From Pseudoxanthomonas sp. (GTDB taxonomy: Bacteria > Pseudomonadota > Gammaproteobacteria > Xanthomonadales > Xanthomonadaceae): DNA of 40,328 bases. The notes beneath the pieces were generated by a model. That model saw nothing but the letters and a program-made list of their open reading frames with translations, was not told the origin of the DNA and did no database searches. The stretch's first letter is position 1, and each line of letters begins with the position of its first letter. This document shows positions 1 to 8,538 of the stretch, one piece after another. The stretch is from NCBI RefSeq assembly GCF_024710765.1, contig NZ_JANJUE010000009.1, forward strand, positions 1-40,328, in the 5' to 3' direction. Made by a program: the position numbers and the translations under genes.

Positions 1-1
1 C

Positions 2-24
2 CTATTCCGTTGAAAAACTCTGTT
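2..24 (+). repeat. Left terminal inverted repeat of the IS
   Basis: This 23-bp segment, beginning CTATTCCGTTG, is the exact reverse complement of 1538-1560. It lies 59 bp before the transposase start. Confidence 0.9.
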
Positions 25-83
25 GAATCGGCCGGCTGATGCTGATTCACTGACGTCCCATCGATCGAGCGGAAGTTCACGCG

Positions 84-1445
84 ATGATGGGACGTCAGGA
101 AGTCGGCCAAGTGCCGCTGTTCTACGCCTTCAACCTGGAAGACCACGTTCCAGCGAACCATCTGCTCCGCAGGATCGATCAGTTCCTGGACCTCGGCGAG
201 CTGCATCGGCACCTCGCCCCGCACTACAGCCACACCGGCCGCCCCTCCGTTGATCCGGCGCTGCTGATTAGGATGCTGATCGTGGGCTACTGCTTCGGCA
301 TCCGCTCCGAGCGTCGGCTGTGCGAGGAAGTGCATTTGAACTTGGCCTACCGCTGGTTCTGCCGGTTGGGGCTGGAGGATGCAGTGCCGGACCATTCGAC
401 CTTTTCAAAGAACCGGCATGGACGGTTCCGCGACAGCGACACGCTGCGCTTCGTGTTCGAGAAGGTGCTGGAGCGCTGCTTGGCTGAGGGCCTGGTCGGA
501 GGCGAAGGCTTCGCCATCGATGCCAGCGTCATCAAGGCCGACGCAAACCGCCAGCGCGGCGTCCCGGGCAGCGATGCCAGCTGGGACCGGGAGTCGTCGC
601 TCACGCGCCCGGTACGCGAGTACCTGGAAGCGCTGGACGCCGCAGAGGAAGCGCGTAAGCCTCCGAAGAACGTGTCGCTCACCGACCCGGCTGCGCAGTG
701 GACCGCCGCGCCCGGCGGCCCGGCGTTTTACGCCTATTCGACCAACTACCTGATCGACACCAAGGCCGGCGTCATCCTCGACGTCGAGGCCACGCCCGCA
801 CACCGCACGAACGAGGTGAACGCCACCAAGGTCATGGTGGATCGCGTCGAGGAACGGTTCGAGATCAAGCCGACGCATCTGATCGGCGATACGGCCTACG
901 GCACCGCCGAGATGCTGGGCTGGATGGTGGACGAGAAAGCGATCGAACCGCACGTTCCGGTGTGGGACAAGGCCGAGCGCAAGGATGGTTCGCTGGGACG
1001 TACCGACTTCCGCTGGGAGGCCGAAGCCGACGAATACCGCTGCCCACAGGGCAAGCCGTTGCGCTCAACTGGCAAGCCTACGGCGGACGACACGCTGATC
1101 TATCGCAGCAGCGTCTACGACTGTGCCGGCTGCGAGCTCAAGTCGCAATGCTGCCCCAACACCACGCATCGGAAGATCGCCCGCCAGGTCAACGAATCCG
1201 CACGCGACGTGGCCCGCCAGTTGGCATCAACACCTCGATACGCACGATCGCGGCGACATCGAAAGAAGGTCGAGATGCTGTTCGCACACCTCAAGCGCAT
1301 CCTGCGGCTGGATCGCTTGCGGCTTCGGGGCCTGAAGGGTGCCCACGACGAGTTCCTATTGGCGGCGACTGCGCAGAATCTACGAAGAATGGCCGCGTGG
1401 TTGATGCCGAAAGGCCAGGAAGCGGGAATTGCGATACCCATCTAA
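84..1445 (+). CDS. IS transposase, DDE type (IS1182-like)
   Basis: The 453-residue transposase catalyses cut-and-paste movement of the surrounding element. The N-terminal part (about residues 12-115) resembles the DUF772-type transposase domain. The DDE triad is read as D146 (FAIDAS), D269 (LIGDTAYG) and E397 (KKVEMLFAHLKR). Between the second D and the E lies a cysteine cluster (C347, C350, C356, C357), typical of IS1182-like DDE domains. Two ATGs stand side by side at 84 and 87; the upstream purine-rich GAGCGGAAG could serve either. There is no frameshift and no passenger gene. IS5-group assignment is the main alternative; that it is a transposase is secure. Confidence 0.95.
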   Translation: MMGRQEVGQVPLFYAFNLEDHVPANHLLRRIDQFLDLGELHRHLAPHYSHTGRPSVDPALLIRMLIVGYCFGIRSERRLCEEVHLNLAYRWFCRLGLEDAVPDHSTFSKNRHGRFRDSDTLRFVFEKVLERCLAEGLVGGEGFAIDASVIKADANRQRGVPGSDASWDRESSLTRPVREYLEALDAAEEARKPPKNVSLTDPAAQWTAAPGGPAFYAYSTNYLIDTKAGVILDVEATPAHRTNEVNATKVMVDRVEERFEIKPTHLIGDTAYGTAEMLGWMVDEKAIEPHVPVWDKAERKDGSLGRTDFRWEAEADEYRCPQGKPLRSTGKPTADDTLIYRSSVYDCAGCELKSQCCPNTTHRKIARQVNESARDVARQLASTPRYARSRRHRKKVEMLFAHLKRILRLDRLRLRGLKGAHDEFLLAATAQNLRRMAAWLMPKGQEAGIAIPI

Positions 1446-1537
1446 AGGCATCATGGCGCTTGCGCGCCCCATTTTGCTTCATCCCTTATCGAACAACCTT
1501 GGCTCCAGCTGCTTGGTCACATGGCACTCCGCTCAAG

Positions 1538-1560
1538 AACAGAGTTTTTCAACGGAATAG
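1538..1560 (-). repeat. Right terminal inverted repeat of the IS
   Basis: Exact 23-bp reverse complement of the left end at 2-24. It marks the right boundary of the element, 23 bp before the lysR stop codon at 1584-1586. Confidence 0.9.
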
Positions 1561-1583
1561 ACCCTAAGCGGACATTTTCGCTA

Positions 1584-2468
1584 TTACATCCGCAGCGCAT
1601 CCACGACCAGCGAAAACGCCGGCGAGTGCTGGCGTCGGCTCGGGTAGTAAAGGTGGTATCCCGAGAACGGCGGACACCAGTCCTGGAGGACGCACACTAA
1701 GCGACCTTCTTCGATGTGAGGCGCAAATTCTTCCTCCGGTAGGAACGCGATGCCCGCGCCGCCGAGGGCTGCCAGCACGATATGCGGCGAGGTATTGAAG
1801 ATCGCCTGGCCCTGGACACGCACGTTCACTTGTCGGCCGCGGCGCTCGAATTCCCAGACGTACACGCCGCCGGAAGGGAAACGGATGTTGATGCAATTGT
1901 GTCGCGTCAGGTCCTCGGGAACCTTTGGCGCGGGATGCTTGGCGAAGTAGGCAGGCGATGCCACAGCCGCCATACGCAGCTTGGGACTGATCGGTATCGC
2001 GATCATATCCTTGTCGATGCTCTCGCCCAGACGCACACCGGCATCGAAGCGGTCGGCGACGATGTCGCGGAGCCCATAGCTGACGTCGAATTCGATGCGG
2101 ATGTCCGGATAGTGATCCATCACCGGCATGAGCTTGGGCAACAGGATCGTGCGCAGAACCCAGTCGCCGCAGGTGATGCGTACCGACCCCGCGGGTTTGT
2201 CCCGCAGTTCGGTCAGGGCGTCCAGTTCCGCCTCGATCTCGTCGAATCGATTGCCGATGGCCTGAAGCAGTCGTTCGCCGGCTGGCGTCGCCGACACGCT
2301 GCGCGTGGTGCGGGTCAGCAGGCGGATCTCCAGCCGCTCTTCCAGGGCCTTGATGGCTTGGCTCAGTGCCGACTGGGATACCCCCAGCACCGCGCCGGCG
2401 CGGGTGAAGCTCCCTTCCCGGGCAACGGTGACGAAGGTCAGCAGGTCATTAAGGTTGCGTCGCGCCAT
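1584..2468 (-). CDS. LysR-family transcriptional regulator
   Basis: A 294-residue LysR regulator of standard length. The winged helix-turn-helix occupies about residues 4-62 (FTRAGAVLGVSQSALSQAIKALE is the recognition region) and is followed by a LysR substrate-binding domain (about 90-290) of the CrgA/AaeR-like type. It is transcribed divergently from the alcohol dehydrogenase gene across a 126-bp gap holding a perfect ATTAG-N5-CTAAT palindrome, the classic arrangement for a LysR protein regulating its neighbour and itself. The inducer is unknown. The downstream operon suggests an aldehyde or another reactive small molecule, which is inference. The start at 2468 lets the HTH begin at residue 4, as usual. 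Confidence 0.93.
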   Translation of the reverse strand: MARRNLNDLLTFVTVAREGSFTRAGAVLGVSQSALSQAIKALEERLEIRLLTRTTRSVSATPAGERLLQAIGNRFDEIEAELDALTELRDKPAGSVRITCGDWVLRTILLPKLMPVMDHYPDIRIEFDVSYGLRDIVADRFDAGVRLGESIDKDMIAIPISPKLRMAAVASPAYFAKHPAPKVPEDLTRHNCINIRFPSGGVYVWEFERRGRQVNVRVQGQAIFNTSPHIVLAALGGAGIAFLPEEEFAPHIEEGRLVCVLQDWCPPFSGYHLYYPSRRQHSPAFSLVVDALRM

Positions 2469-2493
2469 GGGCCTAGTCTGGCACGGCCAATTA

Positions 2494-2508
2494 ATTAGTA
2501 AAGCTAAT
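2494..2508. promoter_or_regulatory. Putative LysR-box between lysR and the adh operon
   Basis: ATTAGTAAAGCTAAT is a perfect inverted repeat with 5-bp arms and a 5-bp centre, and it contains the T-N11-A motif of LysR sites. A looser relative, ATTAATCCACTAAT, lies at 2522-2535 nearer the dehydrogenase, as expected for an activation half-site. The position between two divergent start codons (2468 and 2595) supports autoregulation plus control of the operon. Confidence 0.65.
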
Positions 2509-2594
2509 ATGGTCTAAAAGCATTAATCCACTAATCAAGCGAATCGCGCGAGGGGAGAATTTCCGGACCCTGCTTCCTGGCCCGGAGAAACCCC

Positions 2595-3644
2595 ATGTCT
2601 GTCAAAGCGTACGGCGCCTACGCCGGCGACAAGCCCTTGGAGCCGATGGAGATCACCCGTCGTGCGCCCGGTCCGCACGACGTGCAGATCGAGATCGCCT
2701 TCTGCGGCATCTGCCACTCCGACCTGCACCAGGTCCGCGCCGAATGGGCGGGTACCCGGTTTCCGTGCGTACCTGGCCACGAGATCGTCGGATGGGTCTC
2801 GGCCGTGGGCGCGCATGTCACTGGCTTCCAGCCCGGCGACCTGGTCGGCGTCGGCTGCATCGTCGACAGCTGCAAGCACTGCGAGGACTGCGCCAGCGGC
2901 CTGGAGAACTACTGCGATGGCATGGTCGGGACCTATAACTTCCCGACGCCGGACGCCCCCGGCTGGACGCTCGGTGGCTACTCCCAGCAGATCGTCGTCC
3001 ACGAGCGTTACGTGCTGCGCGTGCGCCACGCGGAAGAACAACTGGCGGCGGTCGCGCCGCTGTTGTGCGCCGGCATCACCACCTGGTCGCCGCTGCGGCA
3101 CTGGAATGCCGGTCCCGGCAAGAAGGTCGGCGTGGTCGGCATCGGCGGCCTCGGGCACATGGGCATCAAGCTCGCCCATGCGATGGGCGCGCACGTCGTG
3201 GCCTTCACGACCTCCGAGTCCAAGCGCGAAGCCGCCATGGCCCTCGGCGCGGATGAAGTCGTGGTTTCGCGCAACGCAGGCGAGATGACCGCGCACGCGA
3301 AGAGCTTCGACCTGATCGTCAATACGGTGGCCGCGCCGCACGACCTGGATGCCTTCCTCGTCCTGCTCAAGCGCGACGGCGCGATGGTGCTGGTCGGCGC
3401 GCCTGCCACGCCGCATCCGTCTCCGGGCGTGTTCAACCTCATCACCAAGCGTCGCACGCTGGCCGGCTCGATGATCGGCGGCATCCCGGAAACCCAGAAG
3501 ATGCTCGATTTCTGTGCCGAGCACGGAATCGTGGCCGACATCGAACTGGTCCGGGCCAACGAAATCAATACCGCCTACGAGCGAATGCTCAAGAGCGACG
3601 TCAAGTATCGCTTCGTGATCGACAACGCCACGCTTGCCGCTTGA
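2595..3644 (+). CDS. Zinc-dependent NAD(P) alcohol dehydrogenase (YahK/CAD type)
   Basis: A 349-residue medium-chain dehydrogenase of the cinnamyl-alcohol/YahK group, which usually reduces aldehydes with NADPH. Catalytic zinc ligands are C37 (CGICHSDLH), H62-E63 (GHEIVG) and probably C158. The four structural-zinc cysteines are C93, C96, C99 and C107. The Rossmann glycine motif is at 182-187 (GIGGLG). The start ATG is preceded by GGAG. It is the first gene of a plus-strand run with the exported hydrolase, an MFS exporter, a cyclophilin-like lipoprotein and a cupin, opposite a LysR regulator. The substrate is not evident; aldehyde detoxification is a reasonable inference. Confidence 0.95.
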   Translation: MSVKAYGAYAGDKPLEPMEITRRAPGPHDVQIEIAFCGICHSDLHQVRAEWAGTRFPCVPGHEIVGWVSAVGAHVTGFQPGDLVGVGCIVDSCKHCEDCASGLENYCDGMVGTYNFPTPDAPGWTLGGYSQQIVVHERYVLRVRHAEEQLAAVAPLLCAGITTWSPLRHWNAGPGKKVGVVGIGGLGHMGIKLAHAMGAHVVAFTTSESKREAAMALGADEVVVSRNAGEMTAHAKSFDLIVNTVAAPHDLDAFLVLLKRDGAMVLVGAPATPHPSPGVFNLITKRRTLAGSMIGGIPETQKMLDFCAEHGIVADIELVRANEINTAYERMLKSDVKYRFVIDNATLAA

Positions 3645-3670
3645 TTGCGGCACAACTCGAAGGAACCGCC

Positions 3671-4750
3671 ATGAACAAGCACAAAGTCGGACGCCGCGGC
3701 CTGATCAAACTGGCCAGCCTGGCTGTCTTGGTCGGCGCGTCGCCGGCCTTTGCCCAATCCAATCCGTCCGTAACCGGAGCAAGCACCATGCAATTGACTC
3801 AGGAGTGGGACAAGGTCTTCCCCAGGAGCAACAAGGTCGACCACCGGAAGGTGACGTTCAAGAACCGCTATGGCATCACCTTGGCGGCTGACTTGTACGT
3901 GCCAAAGAATGCCGATGGAAAGCTGGCCGCGATCGCCGTGGGTGGCCCCTTCGGCGCGGTGAAGGAGCAATCATCCGGCCTGTATGCGCAAACGATGGCC
4001 GAACGCGGTTTCGTCACTTTAGCGTTCGATCCGTCGTATACCGGCGAAAGCGGCGGCGAACCGCGCAACGTCGCCTCGCCGGACATCAACACCGAGGATT
4101 TCAGCGCTGCCGTCGATTTCCTGGGCCTGCAGCCCAATGTTGATCGTGAGCGCATCGGCATCATCGGCATATGCGGCTGGGGCGGCATGGCGTTGAACGC
4201 CGCCGCCGTGGACAAGCGCGTCAAGGCCATCGTGACCAGCACCATGTACGACATGACCCGCGTCATGTCCAGAGGCTACAACGACAGCGTGACCCTCGAG
4301 CAGCGTACGCAGAGCCTGGAGCAACTGAGCCGGCAGCGTTGGCAGGACGCGGCGAATGGAATGCCCGCGTACGGCCCGCCTATGAACGAACTGAAGGGCG
4401 GCGAAGCGCAGTTCCTGGTGGATTACCACGACTACTACAAGACGCCGCGCGGATTCCACCCGCGCTCGGTCAACTCGAACGGATCGTGGACGCTGACCAA
4501 CCCGCTGTCGTTCATGAACATGCCGCTGCTGACCTACATCAAGGAAATCTCGCCACGCCCGATCCTGTTCATCCATGGCGAGAAGGCCCACTCGCGCTAC
4601 TTCAGCGAAGCCGCCTACGCGGCCGCAGCGCAACCGAAGGAGCTGATGATCATTCCCGGCGCCAATCACACGGATCTGTACGACCGGGGGGACGTGATTC
4701 CGTTCGACAGGATGACGGCCTTCTTCCAGCAGAACCTGGCCGCGAAATGA
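3671..4750 (+). CDS. Exported alpha/beta hydrolase (YcjY/DLH-like) with Tat-type leader
   Basis: A 359-residue alpha/beta hydrolase of the COG1073 YcjY/dienelactone-hydrolase-like group. The first 29 residues form an export leader with a twin-arginine pattern (GRRGLIK) and a cleavage region at PAFAQ. The nucleophile elbow is GICGWGG with C168 in the nucleophile position. The likely catalytic histidine is in the conserved GANHTDLYD near the C terminus. An ATG start at 3671 after AAGGA is preferred over an in-frame TTG at 3641. An internal GGAG at 3776-3779 and ATG at 3788 match the usual leaderless family start (MQLTQEWDKVF). The stop overlaps the MFS start by ATGA. The substrate is unknown. 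Confidence 0.9.
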   Translation: MNKHKVGRRGLIKLASLAVLVGASPAFAQSNPSVTGASTMQLTQEWDKVFPRSNKVDHRKVTFKNRYGITLAADLYVPKNADGKLAAIAVGGPFGAVKEQSSGLYAQTMAERGFVTLAFDPSYTGESGGEPRNVASPDINTEDFSAAVDFLGLQPNVDRERIGIIGICGWGGMALNAAAVDKRVKAIVTSTMYDMTRVMSRGYNDSVTLEQRTQSLEQLSRQRWQDAANGMPAYGPPMNELKGGEAQFLVDYHDYYKTPRGFHPRSVNSNGSWTLTNPLSFMNMPLLTYIKEISPRPILFIHGEKAHSRYFSEAAYAAAAQPKELMIIPGANHTDLYDRGDVIPFDRMTAFFQQNLAAK

Positions 4751-5958
4751 CTGCGCCGGTGGATATCCGTGTAGGTGCTGGCCAATACGAGGCTGCGACG
4801 ACGCCCGCCCGCTGGGGCGGCGTTTTCGCGATGTCGCTGTGCGTCTTCGCGCTGACCGCGTCGGAGTTCATGCCGGTCAGCCTGCTGACGCCGATCGCCG
4901 CCGACTTGCGCGTCAGCGAAGGCCTGGCAGGGTATGGCATCGCCATTTCCGGTGCGTTCGCGGTATTCACCAGCCTGTCCATCTCCACGCTGGCCGGCAG
5001 CATGAACCGCAAGGCGCTGCTGCTGGTGCTGACGGGATTGATGGCGCTGTCCGGCGCCGTGGTCGCGCTGGCGCCGAACTACTTCGTCTACATGGTCGGG
5101 CGTGCCCTGATCGGCGTGGTCATCGGCGGTTTCTGGTCCATGTCGGCTGCGACTGCGATGCGACTGGTGCCGGCAGCGCATGTGCCGCGCGCCTTGGCGA
5201 TCTTCAACGGCGGCAACGCGCTGGCGACGGTGATCGCTGCGCCATTGGGGAGTTATCTCGGATCGGTGATCGGCTGGCGCGGTGCCTTCTTCTGCCTGAT
5301 CCCGGTGGCGGCCATCGCCCTGATCTGGCAGTGGGTCAGCCTGCCGAGCATGACCGTCGACCGCACCGGTAATTCCGGCAACGTGTTCCGCCTGTTCAAG
5401 CGCCGGTCCGTCGCGCTGGGCATGGCCGCCTGTGGTGCGTTCTTCATGGGGCAATTCGCGTTGTTCACCTATGTGCGGCCTTTCCTGGAAACGGTGACGC
5501 GGGTAGACGTGTCCACGCTCTCGCTCATCCTACTGGGCATTGGCGTGACAGGCTTCGTCGGCACCTTGGTCATCGGCAATTTCCTTGGAAGGGGCCTGTA
5601 TCGCACCCTGATCGTTATTCCCGTCCTGATGGCAGTGATCGCGCTGGCGTTGATCCCCTTGGGCCCGTGGGCGTGGTCTGCTGCAATCCTCTTCGCGTTG
5701 TGGGGACTTCTGGCCACCGCGGCGCCCGTGGGCTGGTGGAGCTGGATCGCCCAAGCGCTGCCGGCCGATGCCGAAGCTGGCGGTGGGTTGTTGGTGGCAG
5801 TGATCCAGTTGGCCATTGCCCTGGGCTCCACCGTGGGCGGGGTGCTGTTCGACCACAGCGGCTACCGAAGCACCTTCGTGGCAAGCGCGATGGTGCTGTT
5901 GCTCGGCGCCTTTGTGACCTTGCTGACCTCGCGCGCGCAAACGCCGTGCGCAGTCTGA
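4747..5958 (+). CDS. MFS transporter, drug/nucleoside efflux type
   Basis: A 403-residue major facilitator protein with about 12 hydrophobic helices and the DHA1-type signature region (ALTASEFMPVSLLTPIAADL in helix 1), as in the NepI, YdhP and arabinose-efflux group. It starts at an ATGA overlap with the hydrolase stop, so translation is probably coupled. These transporters use the proton gradient to export small molecules across the inner membrane. Next to a dehydrogenase and a hydrolase it may export the product or the toxic substrate of the pathway, which is inference. Confidence 0.92.
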   Translation: MTAPVDIRVGAGQYEAATTPARWGGVFAMSLCVFALTASEFMPVSLLTPIAADLRVSEGLAGYGIAISGAFAVFTSLSISTLAGSMNRKALLLVLTGLMALSGAVVALAPNYFVYMVGRALIGVVIGGFWSMSAATAMRLVPAAHVPRALAIFNGGNALATVIAAPLGSYLGSVIGWRGAFFCLIPVAAIALIWQWVSLPSMTVDRTGNSGNVFRLFKRRSVALGMAACGAFFMGQFALFTYVRPFLETVTRVDVSTLSLILLGIGVTGFVGTLVIGNFLGRGLYRTLIVIPVLMAVIALALIPLGPWAWSAAILFALWGLLATAAPVGWWSWIAQALPADAEAGGGLLVAVIQLAIALGSTVGGVLFDHSGYRSTFVASAMVLLLGAFVTLLTSRAQTPCAV

Positions 5959-5985
5959 GCGCGATGCCGATCTTCGAGGAGCGTC

Positions 5986-6507
5986 ATGACTCATAACCAC
6001 CTTTGTTCACGCTTCGGCCTGCCATCCAGACACCGACTCATGCGTGGGCTAGGCTTGGCGCTCGGGCTGTTGGCGTTGACCGGGTGTAAGGCCAGTCAGC
6101 CGGCGGCGTCCGCAATTGCGGCCCAGGATGCTGGCAGAGCATCCACCAATACGGAGGAAACCCGGATGTGGATGACTGTCGGCGAACGTCGCTTCGCCAT
6201 CAATTTGGCCGACAATGAAACCGCCCGCGCGTTCGCGGCTCACTCGCCGTTGACGCTGGAAATGGCCGAACTCAACGGCAACGAAAAGCATGCCGACCTG
6301 TCAGAGCCGCTGCCCACCCATCCGAGTCGGCCTGGAACCATCCGCAACGGTGATCTGATGCTTTACGGATCGAGTACGGTGGTCATCTTCTACGAGACCT
6401 TTCGTTCCTCTTACGCCTACACGCGCCTAGGGTGGGTGGATGAGCCGGATGACCTCGGTCGAATATTGGGCCGTCATGATGTTCGAGTGTTTTTTTCAGA
6501 GCAGTAG
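5986..6507 (+). CDS. Cyclophilin-like fold lipoprotein
   Basis: A 173-residue protein. Residues 22-34 form a lipoprotein signal ending in LTGC, with C34 as the lipidated cysteine. The rest, from about residue 60, matches the small cyclophilin-like domain family (PF18050 type): TVGERRFAINLADNETARAF, the SRPGTIRNGDLMLY turn and a closing beta strand RVFFSEQ. These proteins have the fold but no established isomerase activity. An internal GGAGG at 6153-6157, eight bases before ATG 6166, could start a leaderless 113-residue form beginning MWMTVGERRF, the usual family start. It lies 27 bp after the MFS gene, probably in the same operon. Confidence 0.83.
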   Translation: MTHNHLCSRFGLPSRHRLMRGLGLALGLLALTGCKASQPAASAIAAQDAGRASTNTEETRMWMTVGERRFAINLADNETARAFAAHSPLTLEMAELNGNEKHADLSEPLPTHPSRPGTIRNGDLMLYGSSTVVIFYETFRSSYAYTRLGWVDEPDDLGRILGRHDVRVFFSEQ

Positions 6508-6552
6508 ATGCGGGTTGTCAGCCGGGAATTGGCCCGGCGAGGAGAAATGACC

Positions 6553-7074
6553 ATGCCTATCCCGAAGCAGCGCTTGCTGCGCTCAACGTTTTCCATTCTC
6601 TTGATCAGCGCGGCGATTATTCCACTCTCGCTTGCATCAACCAAAGGAGCTGGCACTATGCACATAGATCGAAACGGATCTCTGCCATCCAGCAAGGGTC
6701 CTCCGGAATATTTCACCGGAAATGTCAGGATCGACATGCAATTCCAGCGGGCAGCACCATCGCGCGTTGCCGGGGCCACGGTGACCTTCGAACCGGGCGC
6801 GCGCACCGCCTGGCATACCCACCCGCTGGGACAGACTCTGATTGTCACGTCCGGGAAAGGGTGGACGCAGTGCGAAGGTGGCCCCGTCGTCGAGATCAAT
6901 GCCGGGGACATCATATGGTGCCCGCCCGGCCATCGTCATTGGCACGGCGCGACGCCCACAACCGCCATGACACATATCGCCATCCAGGAGGCGCTAGACG
7001 GAAAGGTGGTCACATGGATGGAACACGTGAGCGATGAGCAATACCGCGCGAGATCCTCAACGCCTCTCGAATAG
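6553..7074 (+). CDS. Exported cupin, (R)-mandelonitrile lyase-like
   Basis: A 173-residue single-domain cupin. The core (about residues 36-165) contains the metal-binding motif [12 protein letters not shown] and a second motif around [10 protein letters not shown], close to cupins annotated as (R)-mandelonitrile lyase or carboxymuconolactone-decarboxylase-associated cupins. The N-terminal 30-odd residues are a hydrophobic export leader. ATG 6553 is eight bases from GAGGAG and preferred over ATG 6547. A second start is equally good: AAAGGAG at 6643-6649, eight bases before ATG 6658, gives the usual leaderless family start MHIDRNGS. It is the last gene of the LysR-linked operon. Enzyme activity is not certain. 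Confidence 0.87.
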   Translation: MPIPKQRLLRSTFSILLISAAIIPLSLASTKGAGTMHIDRNGSLPSSKGPPEYFTGNVRIDMQFQRAAPSRVAGATVTFEPGARTAWHTHPLGQTLIVTSGKGWTQCEGGPVVEINAGDIIWCPPGHRHWHGATPTTAMTHIAIQEALDGKVVTWMEHVSDEQYRARSSTPLE

Positions 7075-8055
7075 GTCGGGTTCGAATGGTCGCTTCTGGC
7101 CGAAAGCCGCCCTCAGATCTGTTTGTCCTGCATCGACCGGCTGGCCCTGGCGGATCGGTCTTGGTGATCAACCCCACTGGCGCGCGCGGGAGTCGGCGAG
7201 AACCGAGATGTACGGGCTGGGAGGCGGGTGCTGTTGCCGTCGAGTTCGCAGAGCACCCACGAGCGACACTGGCGTGCTTGGCCGCAGGTGGCTTTGCCCT
7301 CAAAATGTCCGAGGTTGTCCAATGAAGTCCGATTCACACCGACCCAAAAGTGAGTCAAAAAGTGAGTCGGATTTCAAGTGATTTCAAGACAATTCTCGCC
7401 AGAACAAGTAGATGCGTTATCTATTCGTGTGCTGGTGGGCCACCAGATAGACACCAGTGTTCCCGTCAGTTTTTCTTGGAACCATAAGTTGGCCGTTCGC
7501 CGTACGGAGAACGAGCGCCAACCCTTCAGACAGTCGGTTACTGACCCAGGAAAAAGGGGAACGGGTCAGCCCTGGCGAAGGTTGCTTTTGTCTATCCAAT
7601 GAGTCGTACGGCTGGCGCGAAGTTGGACCTGGATTGGGCTCCATCACACGCTCGAATACCTCCCAGGTTTCATGTGGCAGGAGTCCGGGCTAGGGAGTCG
7701 GGACTTCTTTAGGATCGATCGAGCGAGCAACATGGATTGGCATGGTTGCAAGCTGGGGCACAAGCCTATCAACTGCCGCGCAGTCATGTTTCGTCAAGGG
7801 TAAGCTAGCGTGCGAATAGCAGCGATTGCCCCGCCGGTTCGACCTCCCCGCCTCGCCTATGCTTCCATTCCCGGTACTTGTGGGAAGATGAGCAAGAAGG
7901 CGGTAGTTTTACCATGCGCCTCTTGTTGATGAATTTCTTGCGCCTTGCGCCTAGCACCGCGCAGGAGGTGCCAATGGACATTTTCCACGCCGATGGCAGT
8001 GCGACTCGAACTGTCGAGGGCTGGAAGAATGGTGCGGCGGACTGGCTTGGGGGAA
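7075..8055. other. Gene-poor interval, no convincing coding sequence
   Basis: This stretch of nearly 1 kb has several short open frames on both strands, but none has a recognisable domain, a good ribosome-binding site or consistent codon use. It may be decayed coding sequence or an untranslated region. The only structure I see is a small repeat and hairpin block around 7328-7388. Confidence 0.6.
7328..7388 (+). repeat. Short tandem repeats with a hairpin
   Basis: AAAAGTGAGTC occurs twice (7346-7356 and 7358-7368, 12-bp period) and ATTTCAAG twice (7371-7378 and 7381-7388, 10-bp period). TCCGATTCAC at 7328-7337 can pair with GTGAGTCGGA at 7362-7371, allowing one G-U pair, followed by three T. 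It could be a weak terminator for the operon ending at 7074, although it lies 250 bp downstream. Confidence 0.4.
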
Positions 8056-8433
8056 ATGCAGGTGTCAATCAAGTTCTGGTCGAAGCAGCTGTCTCTTCTT
8101 GTCTTTATCGGGATGATCGCCTACCTGCCGGCGCGCATTTCTGGCGAGCTATTTTCCATTGTCGCCAGGCATTACGGGCCACCGGAAAGTGACGTGGCGT
8201 TTTCCATGGTGGGTACGTTGTTTGGGTTCTGCGTAATCTCTCTGCTTCTGATAGGGGTAATTGCCATTCCGGGAGAGCTGTCCGGCTTGATTAGGTCGTA
8301 CAGGCAAGCGGACTCGAATGTTGCGGAGGCCCGGTCGATATCGCGCAAGGTCCTTCTTGTCGCGGTGTCCGTGCTTGCCTGGGGGGCGTTTCTTACGCTT
8401 GTGGTATCGGTGTTCTACTTCCGACGTGGATGA
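8056..8433 (+). CDS. Small membrane protein of unknown function
   Basis: A 125-residue hydrophobic protein that I do not recognise. Three likely membrane segments are visible: about residues 9-30 (LLVFIGMIAYLPA region), 48-70 (VGTLFGFCVISLLLIGVIAIP) and 100-120 (LLVAVSVLAWGAFLTLVVSVF). A charged loop (IRSYRQADSNVAEARSISRK) joins the last two. I chose ATG 8056 because the longer in-frame extension to 7945 has no membrane or domain character. A G-rich ribosome-binding site lies just upstream. It converges on the lysR gene at 8539. Confidence 0.6.
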   Translation: MQVSIKFWSKQLSLLVFIGMIAYLPARISGELFSIVARHYGPPESDVAFSMVGTLFGFCVISLLLIGVIAIPGELSGLIRSYRQADSNVAEARSISRKVLLVAVSVLAWGAFLTLVVSVFYFRRG

Positions 8434-8538
8434 TGGTTGGCCAGGTCAGTCCGACAGGGTTTGGCCGACGCATCCGCAAGACAGCCACCCGGCATGGCGC
8501 ACGCTACCGGACAGCGGCACGCCCGCCACGGCCTGCGG

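Larger units (their letters stand above)
2..1560 (+). mobile_element. Complete insertion sequence, probably IS1182 family
   Basis: One transposase gene is enclosed by perfect 23-bp terminal inverted repeats at 2-24 and 1538-1560. The element is about 1.56 kb and looks intact: the reading frame is unbroken and both ends are present. It sits 23 bp beyond the stop codon of the neighbouring lysR gene, so nothing on that side is disrupted. The left flank lies outside the window, so a target-site duplication cannot be checked. The bases next to the repeats differ (c at 1, a at 1561). Family assignment rests on transposase architecture, not on a database match. Confidence 0.88.

Noticed and set aside
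7086-7602. Short open frames in the gene-poor interval
   Set aside because: They overlap one another in several frames, lack ribosome-binding sites and show no family resemblance.
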